Assembly (NCBI GenBank): GCA_019118275.1 | Contig: DWZH01000128.1 | Location: 1 to 41,629 of the forward strand | DNA: 41,629 nucleotides | From: Candidatus Brachybacterium merdavium | GTDB taxonomy: Bacteria > Actinomycetota > Actinomycetes > Actinomycetales > Dermabacteraceae | Direction of reading: 5' to 3' | Part shown: piece after piece, positions 24,451 through 31,568 of the stretch | How positions within the stretch are numbered: position 1 is the stretch's first letter | How the letters are laid out: each line of letters begins with the position of its first letter | Notes under the pieces: model-generated | Told to the model about the DNA's origin: nothing | The model's input: only the letters and a program-made list of their open reading frames with translations | Databases searched by the model: none | Position numbers and translations under genes: made by a program

Positions 24451-25203
24451 TCAGCGATTCAGCTGCAGTCGCGAGCAGGCCACAACGGTCAGAGCGGCGA
24501 ACAGCAGTCCGGTCATCACGGACAGCGACAGCTGCGCGGCGGAGACCTCGGCTCCCCCGGTCATCGCCCAGAGTGCAGGTGCCGCGAAGGGGATCCATGG
24601 GCCCGCTCCCGTCAGGGCGCCGACCTGCGCCACCACCAGCAGTCCGACCGTGGCCCCGACCCCGGCCAGCAAGGAGCGGCCCAGCGTCGCGGCCCATGCG
24701 GCCGGTGTCGCGAGCAGGGCCGACGACAGGACCAGGAGGACCTGCCGGCAGAGCGCCACCCACGCTTCGTCGTCCGGGGCTCCGTACCCCAGCATCACCC
24801 CCAGAGCCAGCACCGCCGCCCCCAGGGAGAGACTGACCACCATCGCCCAGAGGCCGAGGACGAGCAGTTTCGCCGCCGCGATCCGCCCGAGCCCGACCGG
24901 CAGGGCGAACAGGGCGGATATCGTCCCGTCCCCGAACTCGCGTGCCATGAGCCAGCTCGCGAGGACGCCGGCGCCGAGCAGCCCGCCCGCAGAGATGATC
25001 TGAGTAGCCGCCAAGAGCAGCCCATCCCAGGTCGCGGTGCCCGCCGGGCCCACCTGTGCGACGAGCTCCTCCTGGCCGGCGCGCACTCCTGCGGTGATCC
25101 CGGCCAGCAGGGACACCGTGCCGAGGACGAGCGTCAGCGAGGTGACCGTCCCGACGAGGGAGCGCACCAGCTTCTGCATCTCGACCCGCAGCGCGGCCCT
25201 CAC
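24451..25203 (-). CDS. ABC-2 type transporter permease
   Basis: The 250-residue protein has about six hydrophobic segments, beginning with VTSLTLVLGTVSLLAGITAGV and ending with LSVMTGLLFAALTVVACS. The conserved cytosolic stretch REFGDGTISALFALPVGLGRIAAAKLL is typical of ABC-2 permeases of bacteriocin-immunity and lipid or drug export systems. The start is GTG 25203, which forms a GTGA overlap with the ATPase gene upstream, so the two are translated together. With the TetR and ATPase it forms a three-gene exporter operon. Substrate unknown. Confidence 0.85.
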   Translation of the reverse strand: MRAALRVEMQKLVRSLVGTVTSLTLVLGTVSLLAGITAGVRAGQEELVAQVGPAGTATWDGLLLAATQIISAGGLLGAGVLASWLMAREFGDGTISALFALPVGLGRIAAAKLLVLGLWAMVVSLSLGAAVLALGVMLGYGAPDDEAWVALCRQVLLVLSSALLATPAAWAATLGRSLLAGVGATVGLLVVAQVGALTGAGPWIPFAAPALWAMTGGAEVSAAQLSLSVMTGLLFAALTVVACSRLQLNR

Positions 25204-25925
25204 TCGACACCCCTGCCCGTCGCGATCGACTCGGCCTCGTCCCGCCGCACGACCTCGAAGAACGCGCGCTCGAGGTCGGCATCATCGGGAGCGATGCCGC
25301 CGATCAGCCGCCCCCCGTGCAGCACCACGATGCGATCGGCGATCCGGGCCACCTCCTCCAGGTGGTGACTGCTGACCAGGACCGCAGCCCCCTCGGCCCC
25401 TCGACGCACGAGCGCCTGCCGCAGCGTCACCACAGCAGCGAGGTCCAGGGAGCTGCCGGGCTCATCCAGCACCACGAGGTCCGGCGCGTGCTGCAGAGCC
25501 GCAGCCAGCCCCACGCGCTGGCGGTTGCCGAGGGACAGATGCCGCAGACGCCGGGACGACAGCGCCTGCAGCTCCCACCGCTCCAGCGCCGAGTCGACGC
25601 AGCGGTCCGGATCCGCACGATGCAGCAGCGCGGCGATACGGAGATTCTGGCGAGCTGTGAGCTCGGGATACGCCAGGGGCGAATCGACCAGGTGCCCGAC
25701 CCGAGACCACTGCTGTCGCGGCATGCTGACCAGCGGCCGGCCCAGAACGCTCACCCGGCCCGACTGCGGTCGGAGCATCCCCAACAGCAGGCGCAGCAGC
25801 GTGGTCTTGCCGGCTCCATTCAGCCCCACCAGGGCAACGATCTCACCCGCCCCCACCGAGAGGCTCACCTCGCGAATGCCATCTCCGCCACGGTGGAGGT
25901 AGGTGACCCGGTCGAGGCTCAGCAT
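25200..25925 (-). CDS. ABC transporter ATP-binding protein
   Basis: This 241-residue ATPase energises the permease encoded next. It carries Walker A GLNGAGKTT, signature LSLGNRQRVGLAAAL (a variant of LSGGQ), Walker B LVVLDEPGSSLD and the switch His in LVSSHHLEEV. The short C-terminus after IVVLHGGRLIGG fits the exporter subfamily that pairs with ABC-2 permeases. ATG 25925 (MLSLDRVTYLHRGGDGIREV) matches the domain start; the frame continues upstream without similarity. It overlaps the TetR stop by 7 nt and the permease start by 4 nt. Confidence 0.92.
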   Translation of the reverse strand: MLSLDRVTYLHRGGDGIREVSLSVGAGEIVALVGLNGAGKTTLLRLLLGMLRPQSGRVSVLGRPLVSMPRQQWSRVGHLVDSPLAYPELTARQNLRIAALLHRADPDRCVDSALERWELQALSSRRLRHLSLGNRQRVGLAAALQHAPDLVVLDEPGSSLDLAAVVTLRQALVRRGAEGAAVLVSSHHLEEVARIADRIVVLHGGRLIGGIAPDDADLERAFFEVVRRDEAESIATGRGVE

Positions 25926-26473
25926 GCCTGCGGCCCGCCCAGCACGCGAAGAGCGCCGCGCACGGCGGCATCCGGATCGCCTGACGGATCGCCCGCCCAA
26001 CGCAGCAGCGCCCGGCTGAGCCCGGCGATCACGGCGGCTGCGGCGACGTGCGCATCGGGCTCCGCCGCGCCGCGGTCGATCAGCGCGTCGGCGAGCGCCT
26101 CCGTGGTCCTGGCGCTGTTCCTCTCGATCGCTCCCTGCAGGGTCGGGGTCGCGACGACGATGCTCAGCACCGTGCGGAGCCTTTCGACCTCGGCGCTGTC
26201 GATCTCGCGCCACGATTCATCGATGCCGCCGGCGAGGGCGCGCAATGGCGGTTCTCCTGGCGGCCGGCCCCGCACGGCCTCGGCCATGAGGGGATCGAAG
26301 GGATCGTCCAGCAGCAGCGCGTCCTTGGCGGGGAAGTGGCGAAACAGCGTCATCTCGCTGACTCCCGCGTGCTCGGCGATCCGGGCAGTCGAGGTCGCGT
26401 CATAGCCGTGGGTGAGGAAGAGCTCCAGCGCGGCGTTGCGCAGGGCGGTATGCGTGCGTTCCCAGCGTGACAC
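25919..26473 (-). CDS. TetR-family repressor of the first ABC module
   Basis: This 184-residue regulator has the helix-turn-helix TARIAEHAGVSEMTLFRHFPAKDALL at its N-terminus, followed by a helical ligand domain. The longest frame starts at GTG 26491, but that codon lies inside the operator and upstream of the predicted transcription start. A TAACAT box ends 7 nt before GTG 26473, with TTGACG 16 bp further upstream, so 26473 is the likely leaderless start. A 15-bp palindrome overlaps the -10 box, which predicts autorepression. It heads the operon with the ATPase and permease, and so should respond to the exported compound. Confidence 0.88.
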   Translation of the reverse strand: MSRWERTHTALRNAALELFLTHGYDATSTARIAEHAGVSEMTLFRHFPAKDALLLDDPFDPLMAEAVRGRPPGEPPLRALAGGIDESWREIDSAEVERLRTVLSIVVATPTLQGAIERNSARTTEALADALIDRGAAEPDAHVAAAAVIAGLSRALLRWAGDPSGDPDAAVRGALRVLGGPQAC

Positions 26474-26480
26474 ACCCCTG

Positions 26481-26508
26481 ATGTTAGTCACTAACAGTCA
26501 GGCGTCAA
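26481..26508 (-). promoter_or_regulatory. TetR-module promoter with overlapping operator
   Basis: On the minus strand, TTGACG (26508-26503), a 16-bp spacer and TAACAT (26486-26481) form a good promoter. The perfect 15-bp palindrome TGTTAGTGACTAACA (26496-26482) covers the spacer and most of the -10 box. Repressor bound there would block RNA polymerase. Confidence 0.8.
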
Positions 26509-26553
26509 TCCTCTGCTCGCGAGCCGCCCCCGGGGGGGCGCGGCGTGAGCGAC

Positions 26554-27183
26554 TCAGCCCTCGGCCCGCTCCTCGGCAGCTGCCCGACAAGGGTCGATCA
26601 GCCTCTGCATCCCGGCCTGGAACACTGCGGGATCCGGCAGGACACCTCCGGCCAGCAGGATCAGGCCGGCACCCTGATCCAGTGCGGCCAGCAGTTTGCC
26701 GACCTCGTCGGCAGGCAATGACTCGCCATCGGCCCGGACCCTGTGGGCGAGCTCGCTGTAGCGGTCGAGGACTGAGGTGAGGCGCTCCTGCAGTTGCGGG
26801 GCGAGCTTCTCATCACGGGCCGCACTGGCGATGAACTCCAGCGTCGCCAGCGCGAAACCATGTGTCGCCTCCAGCGAGTACCCCTCCTGCTCCGCCAGAT
26901 CCCGCCCGGTCGAGGCGGGGCGCGTCGGCTGCTCGAACGGGTCCCCCAGACCCGCTCCGGCAAGCTCCAGGTTCTGATCCATGACGGCCAGGAACAAGGC
27001 GGGCTTCCCGTCGAAGTTCGAGTACACGGCGCCCTTGGAGAACCCGGCCTCGCGGGCGATCCGCTCCAGGCTCGCCGCGTGATACCCGCCCTCGGCGAAC
27101 ACCGCACGGGCCGCGAAGATCAGGGCCTCGCGCGTCTGTCGCTGCCGGTCCCGGCGGGAGATGGGGTCGGGAAGCTGTGCCAT
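26554..27183 (-). CDS. TetR-family regulator of the second ABC module
   Basis: The 209-residue protein has an N-terminal helix-turn-helix LERIAREAGFSKGAVYSNFDGKPALF and an all-helical C-terminal domain. The start is ATG 27183 (MAQLPDPISRRDRQRQTR), 6 nt after TATCCT; the frame extends to 27249 but would place the start inside the divergent operator region. It is divergent from an ABC ATPase/permease pair, and the 92-bp gap carries paired GTAT-N4-ATAC palindromes, so it probably represses that pair. Similar regulators control multidrug or antibiotic exporters. Confidence 0.88.
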   Translation of the reverse strand: MAQLPDPISRRDRQRQTREALIFAARAVFAEGGYHAASLERIAREAGFSKGAVYSNFDGKPALFLAVMDQNLELAGAGLGDPFEQPTRPASTGRDLAEQEGYSLEATHGFALATLEFIASAARDEKLAPQLQERLTSVLDRYSELAHRVRADGESLPADEVGKLLAALDQGAGLILLAGGVLPDPAVFQAGMQRLIDPCRAAAEERAEG

Positions 27184-27189
27184 GTCTCC

Positions 27190-27267
27190 AGGATAGAGCC
27201 GTTCGAGCTCTTGACGTACCACCAGTATCCAAATACCGTCAGTATTCACATACCATCAGAATCTGAG
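27190..27267. promoter_or_regulatory. Operator array and divergent promoters of second TetR/ABC module
   Basis: Three 17-bp direct repeats follow one another: TACCACCAGTATCCAAA (27217-27233), TACCGTCAGTATTCACA (27234-27250) and TACCATCAGAATCTGAG (27251-27267). Their junctions create two palindromes of the form GTAT-N4-ATAC (27225-27236 and 27242-27253), 17 bp apart. TTGACG at 27211-27216 lies just before the first repeat and may be the -35 of the plus-strand promoter. TATCCT on the minus strand (27195-27190) serves the TetR gene. Confidence 0.75.
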
Positions 27268-27275
27268 GAGCTGGC

Positions 27276-28277
27276 ATGGACGCCGACGTTCTGCACATCA
27301 CCGGACTCACCCGCCGCTACCGCCAGGTCGTGGCCAACGACGGGATCTCACTTCGCGTCCGTCCCGGGGAGGTGGTGGGCCTGCTGGGCCACAACGGCGC
27401 CGGCAAGACCACGCTCGTATCCCAGGTCGTCGGGCTGCTGAAGCCCGATGCGGGCCACATCGCGGTCGGCCGCGTCGACGCCGTCCGGCATCCGGCGGCG
27501 GCCCGCCGGCACGTGGCCCTCCAGCCACAGGCGCAGGCCCCGATCGACGGGCTCACCCCGCGCTCGGCCATCGAGATCGCCGCCCGGTTACGGGGACTCT
27601 CCTCCCGGGACGCCCGCGCCGCCGCCCGCGACCTGGCCGAGGAGCTCGACATCGGCCCCTGGCTGGATCAGCGGGCCCTGCCCGAAGGAGGTGGTCTGTC
27701 CGGCGGGATCCGACGACTGACGGGATTCGCCATGGCGGTGGCCGCCCCCATTCCGCTGCTCATCCTGGACGAGCCCACCAATGACATCGACGCCTCCCGC
27801 CGCCGCCTGCTCTGGGATGCGGTGCGCCGCCGCGGGGATCTCGGCATCGGCGTCCTGCTGGTCACCCACAACGTCGCCGAGGCCGAGCGGATCGTCGACG
27901 AGCTCGTGATCCTTGATCGGGGCCGGGTCATCGCCGACGGTTCGCCGGCGCGACTGCGCGGAACCCAGGACAGCGATCTGCGGCTGGAGCTGCAGCTGCG
28001 GGCCGACCGCGCGGACCCCTCCGAGGAGGATCTGGAGCTACCGGTGCTGCGCCGGGTGCGGACCGGACGGCGCACGCTGCTCACCGTCTCGGCGAACGAG
28101 GCCGCGACAGCTGTCGCCTGGGCCACCGGTCAGCGCGCCGAGGGTCGGATCGACGGCTTCTCGCTGGCCCCTGCGACGCTCGAGGACGCCTACCTGGCTT
28201 TCACCACGCACACCGACTCAGCGTCGGGCGCCGGCATCGCGACTGCACCGACCAGCGAGGAGACCACCCATGTCTGA
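27276..28277 (+). CDS. ABC transporter ATP-binding protein, DrrA-like
   Basis: The 333-residue ATPase has Walker A GHNGAGKTT (about residues 38-46), a Q-loop at LQPQAQAPIDG, signature LSGGIRRL, Walker B LLILDEPTNDID and switch His in VTHNVAEAERI. A C-terminal extension of about 110 residues after GSPARLRG resembles the DrrA type of drug and polyketide exporters. GAGGAG precedes ATG 27276, so unlike its repressor this gene has a leader with a ribosome site. It overlaps the permease gene by 8 nt. Confidence 0.92.
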   Translation: MDADVLHITGLTRRYRQVVANDGISLRVRPGEVVGLLGHNGAGKTTLVSQVVGLLKPDAGHIAVGRVDAVRHPAAARRHVALQPQAQAPIDGLTPRSAIEIAARLRGLSSRDARAAARDLAEELDIGPWLDQRALPEGGGLSGGIRRLTGFAMAVAAPIPLLILDEPTNDIDASRRRLLWDAVRRRGDLGIGVLLVTHNVAEAERIVDELVILDRGRVIADGSPARLRGTQDSDLRLELQLRADRADPSEEDLELPVLRRVRTGRRTLLTVSANEAATAVAWATGQRAEGRIDGFSLAPATLEDAYLAFTTHTDSASGAGIATAPTSEETTHV

Positions 28278-29073
28278 GTCGTCCCTGGCCCCGACCCCCT
28301 CGACCTCGGTCGCCGAGCCCGTGGCACCGATCCAGGTGAGCCTCTGGACGAGCTTCCGGTCGTTGCTGCGCTGGTCGCTCGCGATGACCGGGGCGATGCT
28401 GCCGCTCATCATCGTCGTCCAGGCCATGCTGGCCGCCGGGATCGTGATCGGGTTCGGCTTCCTGATCCCGGACATCACCACGGACAGCGCGCTCTTCCTG
28501 TCGTCCGGCGCGCCGACGATCCTGCTGCTGACCGTCGGTCTGGTCATCGTTCCGCAGGGCGTCGCGCGCGGCCGGGCCTCCGGCGCGCTGGACTACCAGC
28601 GGTCCCTGCCGGTGGCCCGGCCGCTGCTGCTGCTGGTCGACCTGGTGGTATGGGCTCTGATCGCTCTGCCGGGGGTGGCCATCGGGCTCCTCGTGGCGTG
28701 GCTGCACTACGACCTGACGTTCTCCTTCGACTGGCCCGTGCTCATCCTCTCCTCGGTGCTGGTGACGACCATGGCCACGGCTGTGGGATACGCGATCGCG
28801 GTGACGCTGCCGGCGATGCTGGCCCAACTGGCTTCCCAGGTGCTGGTGTTCTTCGTCCTGCTGTTCTCGCCGATCACCTTTCCCGCGGACCAGCTGCCGG
28901 ACTGGTTCCAGAGCCTGCACGCCCTCCTGCCCGTCCAGCCCGCCGCCGATCTCATGCGGGCCGGGATCGCCTCCGGCACCTTCTCGGCCGACGGGCGTGA
29001 CCTGCTGGTCCTGACGATCTGGACCCTGGTCGGCCTGCTGGTCACCACCCGGGCCCTGGTACGGCGGAGATGA
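28270..29073 (+). CDS. ABC-2 type transporter permease, DrrB-like
   Basis: This 267-residue protein has a polar N-terminus of about 45 residues and then six hydrophobic segments, from LAMTGAMLPLIIVVQAMLAAG to LVLTIWTLVGLLVTTRAL. The family-typical stretches VPQGVARGRASGALDYQRSLPVARPLLL and LFSPITFPADQLPDWFQSLHALLPVQPAADLMR identify an ABC-2 exporter permease. ATG 28270 lies within the last codons of the ATPase gene, so translation is coupled. Substrate unknown; drug or lipid-like molecules are typical for this class. Confidence 0.9.
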   Translation: MSESSLAPTPSTSVAEPVAPIQVSLWTSFRSLLRWSLAMTGAMLPLIIVVQAMLAAGIVIGFGFLIPDITTDSALFLSSGAPTILLLTVGLVIVPQGVARGRASGALDYQRSLPVARPLLLLVDLVVWALIALPGVAIGLLVAWLHYDLTFSFDWPVLILSSVLVTTMATAVGYAIAVTLPAMLAQLASQVLVFFVLLFSPITFPADQLPDWFQSLHALLPVQPAADLMRAGIASGTFSADGRDLLVLTIWTLVGLLVTTRALVRRR

Positions 29074-29087
29074 AGGCTCGAAAGAAT

Positions 29088-29130
29088 TACCGAGTGACCC
29101 TTCGGTAGGTGATGGCCCTGCCACTAGCGT
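29088..29130 (+). promoter_or_regulatory. Probable promoter and operator of DUF4185 gene
   Basis: The inverted repeat TACCGA-N8-TCGGTA (29088-29093 and 29102-29107) lies upstream of a TAGCGT -10 candidate at 29125-29130. The right arm of the repeat falls exactly 17 bp before the -10, in the -35 position, so a bound regulator could block transcription. Confidence 0.5.
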
Positions 29131-29192
29131 CGGGCGTTCGGCCTCATGACGAGCACGCCATGCACCACATCGACGCGAAAAGGAGCACGACG

Positions 29193-30413
29193 ATGACTCG
29201 CCCGACCACTCACCGTGACCGCACCGATCTTCACCCCACCCGTCGCACCGTCCTCTCCGGCGGCGCTGCCGCCGCCGGTCTCGCCGCGGTGGGCAGCGCG
29301 GGGACTGCGCCCGCCCACGCCCAGGAGCCTCCGCCTCGCGCGGTGCCCCCGGGCGCCCAGGCCGAAGGCAGCGTGCCCGGAAGCACCGTGACTCGCATGG
29401 GCAATGTGACCGGCCCCGGTGTGACCACGAAGTTCGACCTCGAACGCACGGATATCGGCATCCCGGTGACCACTCCGTCCGGCCGCACGTACGTAGTCTT
29501 CGGCGACAGCTTCTCGGGGTGGGACAACACCGAGGCCTGGCGCTCCCCCACCGCGCTGCATGCCGAGCCGGACCAGGACCCGTCCCGGCTCCTGGAATGG
29601 TCCGGTCCCGTCGGCGGGGAACGCGCCGTCCAGCTCCTACCGCCGTATCGAGGCGACGACTCCGAGGTCACCTCCAAGCTGCCCAGCGACGTGCTCACCG
29701 TGGGCGAGAGCATGTATCTGCAGGTATGGGCCATCAACGGCTTCCCCAACCTCGTCCGCACCGAGCTGTGGAAGTCGACGGACAAGGGCGCCACCTGGAG
29801 CGACACCGGCGTCACCTGGGACCGACAATTCGCCGGCGGCAACTTCTGGCTGTGGTCATGGGACCTGCACGAGGACGGGTACGCCTACATCTACTCCTCG
29901 CAGTACCGCGATGGGTACACCCCGGAGGGGCAGGGCGGCTCCGACCTGTTCCTGTGGCGGGTCCCCCACGACCGGATCGAGGACAAGAGCGCCTACGAAT
30001 CCTGGGGCTGGGCCGAGGAGTCCGGATGGCAGTGGGGACAGCCGATCTCACCCATCCTCGTCTCCCCGCGCCGGGACAACGGCGTGAAGTACGGCTTCGG
30101 GGAGATGGCGCTGCGCAAGCTCGGTGACAAATGGATGTACACCTCGGTGATCGGGGGCACGCTGAAGGCGTACCTCCTCGACAACCCATGGGACGACCTG
30201 TACGCCATCGAGCCCGTGACGCTGCTCGAGAGCGGATCCCCGGAGAGCGCCACCGTCGTGTCCAGCATGTACCTGGGCGGCATCGTGCCCGGGGCGACCC
30301 CCGAGGACTTCACCTTGCTGGTGAGCCAGTGGGTGAAGGACGGTGACGAGGAGGACGGTCCGCACGGCTGGCCGTACTGGGTCGAGCAGTTCCGCTTCCA
30401 GGACTTCTTCTGA
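29193..30413 (+). CDS. Tat-exported DUF4185-domain protein
   Basis: The 406-residue protein begins with a twin-arginine signal (TRRTVLSGGAAAAGLAAVGS, then an AHAQ cleavage-like site near residue 44). The mature part fits DUF4185, a predicted beta-propeller family: YVVFGDSFSGWDNTEAWRSP, ELWKSTDKGATWSDTGV, FWLWSWDLHEDGYAYIYSSQYRDG and the late FGEMALRKLGDKWMYTS repeat. Related proteins are thought to act on or bind extracellular glycans, but no activity is established. ATG 29193 is preceded by AAAAGGAG at 7 nt; the frame open from 29109 is leader sequence. It stands alone after the DrrAB-like pair, with its own operator-like repeat and a strong terminator. Confidence 0.85.
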   Translation: MTRPTTHRDRTDLHPTRRTVLSGGAAAAGLAAVGSAGTAPAHAQEPPPRAVPPGAQAEGSVPGSTVTRMGNVTGPGVTTKFDLERTDIGIPVTTPSGRTYVVFGDSFSGWDNTEAWRSPTALHAEPDQDPSRLLEWSGPVGGERAVQLLPPYRGDDSEVTSKLPSDVLTVGESMYLQVWAINGFPNLVRTELWKSTDKGATWSDTGVTWDRQFAGGNFWLWSWDLHEDGYAYIYSSQYRDGYTPEGQGGSDLFLWRVPHDRIEDKSAYESWGWAEESGWQWGQPISPILVSPRRDNGVKYGFGEMALRKLGDKWMYTSVIGGTLKAYLLDNPWDDLYAIEPVTLLESGSPESATVVSSMYLGGIVPGATPEDFTLLVSQWVKDGDEEDGPHGWPYWVEQFRFQDFF

Positions 30414-30425
30414 CCCCGGTCATGA

Positions 30426-30459
30426 GAACCCCCTGGTCAGCTTTCTGGCCAGGGGGTTC
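30426..30459. terminator. Bidirectional terminator for DUF4185 gene and tRNA-Ala
   Basis: The 11-bp stem GAACCCCCTGG/CCAGGGGGTTC has a 12-nt loop. It lies 12 bp after the DUF4185 stop and 5 bp beyond the 3' end of the oppositely oriented tRNA-Ala. Confidence 0.85.
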
Positions 30460-30464
30460 GTGGG

Positions 30465-30537
30465 TGGAGCTAGGGGGATTCGAACCCCCGACCTTCTCAT
30501 TGCGAACGAGACGCGCTACCAACTGCGCCATAGCCCC
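30465..30537 (-). tRNA. tRNA-Ala (anticodon CGC)
   Basis: The minus strand gives acceptor arm GGGGCTA/TAGCTCC with the G3-U70 pair that identifies alanine tRNAs. The D arm contains GCGCAGTTGGTAGCGC, the anticodon loop is TTCGCAA (anticodon CGC, reading GCG), and the T arm contains GGGTTCGAATCCC. The discriminator is A at 30465 and CCA is not encoded. Confidence 0.97.
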
Positions 30538-30540
30538 AGT

Positions 30541-30566
30541 GTCGTCATGACGACCCGGACAGGTTA
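30541..30566 (-). promoter_or_regulatory. tRNA-Ala promoter region with palindrome
   Basis: A TAACCT -10 candidate (30566-30561 on the minus strand) lies 23 nt before the mature tRNA 5' end. Between them is the perfect palindrome GTCGTCATGACGAC (30541-30554), which would form the pre-tRNA 5' leader or an operator at the transcription start. Confidence 0.45.
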
Positions 30567-30629
30567 GCACCGCCGCCGGCACGGCGAGGCACTGACCGGG
30601 CCGTCTTGACGAGGATCACAGGGCTGCGC

Positions 30630-31520
30630 TCACCGGTCGGCATCGCGGGCCTCCTGGAGATCATCGAACAGCTCGTCGAGCAGTTCGAGCCGCTCGGGGC
30701 CGCTGCAGGCGACGTAGGCGGGTTGCAGGAAGGCGGGCAGGGACGCATCGCCGTCCCGGCCGGGCCAGGTGCGCACGGATCCGCCGGCGCGCTGAAGGAT
30801 GTGAAAGCCTGCCGCGATGTCCCAGGAGTTGATGGTGGTCAGAGCGGTGGCGTCCGCCCAGCCGGCGGCCACGTAGGCCAGCTCCAGGGCCGCCGAGCCG
30901 AGGTGGCGCACCGCGGAGAACGCGGTATGCATCTGCCGGTTCATGCGCCCGGAGAGCTCCGGGAACTGCTTGCTCATGCGATGGCCTGCGGCTCCGGACA
31001 GGATCAGCGCATCGGCCGGGGCGCGGGTGCAGCGGGGCTCGATCGGGGTGCCGTTGTGCAGGGCGGGCCCGTCGGCCGCGGCGAAGACGCTGCCCAGGAT
31101 CGGAGCGTCGATCACCCCGGCCACCAGCTCGTCATCGACGGCGACGCCGATGGAGATGCAGAACAGCGGCAGCCCGGCCGCGAAATTGCTGGTGCCGTCG
31201 ATGGGGTCGACGTAGAAGCTGACCACGGGTCCGTCGGAGCCGACGGAGGGGCCCTCTGCGGGACGCTCGCCACCCTCTTCGCCGACGATGCGGCAGGTGG
31301 GCAGCAGGCGGCGCAGCTCGGAGACGATGATCTCCTCGCTCTTGCGATCGTGCTCGGTGACGATGTCATGGCTGGAGGTCTTGTACTCGCGGGCCAGGTG
31401 ATCGCGGTCCAGGGCGCGCAGGTAGTCGGCGGCACGGTCGGCGGACGCCAGAGCGATATCGAGCAGTTCGGCCGGGGTGGGGACAGGGTTGGAGGAGGGA
31501 CGTGCAGTGGTGGTGGTCAT
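30630..31520 (-). CDS. Inositol monophosphatase-family phosphatase (HisN/SuhB-like)
   Basis: The 296-residue enzyme has the metal-dependent phosphatase motifs in order: GEEGGE, DPIDGTSNFAAGLPLF, and SWDIAAGFHILQRAGG. Members of this family in actinobacteria act on inositol phosphate, histidinol phosphate (HisN) or other sugar phosphates, and the sequence alone does not choose between them. No histidine or inositol genes are adjacent. The start ATG 31520 is 7 nt after a TATCCT box with no ribosome site. It lies downstream of the oxidase gene on the same strand with its own promoter. Confidence 0.9.
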   Translation of the reverse strand: MTTTTARPSSNPVPTPAELLDIALASADRAADYLRALDRDHLAREYKTSSHDIVTEHDRKSEEIIVSELRRLLPTCRIVGEEGGERPAEGPSVGSDGPVVSFYVDPIDGTSNFAAGLPLFCISIGVAVDDELVAGVIDAPILGSVFAAADGPALHNGTPIEPRCTRAPADALILSGAAGHRMSKQFPELSGRMNRQMHTAFSAVRHLGSAALELAYVAAGWADATALTTINSWDIAAGFHILQRAGGSVRTWPGRDGDASLPAFLQPAYVACSGPERLELLDELFDDLQEARDADR

Positions 31521-31527
31521 CGCAGCC

Positions 31528-31533
31528 AGGATA
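31528..31533 (-). promoter_or_regulatory. -10 box TATCCT, leaderless start
   Basis: On the minus strand, TATCCT ends 7 nt before ATG 31520 of the monophosphatase gene. Confidence 0.6.
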
Positions 31534-31568
31534 GGCCGCGGCGCTGCCCGCCGGGCGGCTCCAGTCGC

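Noticed and set aside
26474-26491. Longer TetR start at GTG 26491
   Set aside because: The codon overlaps the operator and lies upstream of the transcription start implied by the TTGACG/TAACAT promoter.
26521-26545. C-run/G-run palindrome (CGCCCCC then GGGGGGGCG) as terminator of the second TetR gene
   Set aside because: The arms meet with almost no loop, so a stable RNA hairpin of this form is doubtful; left unannotated.
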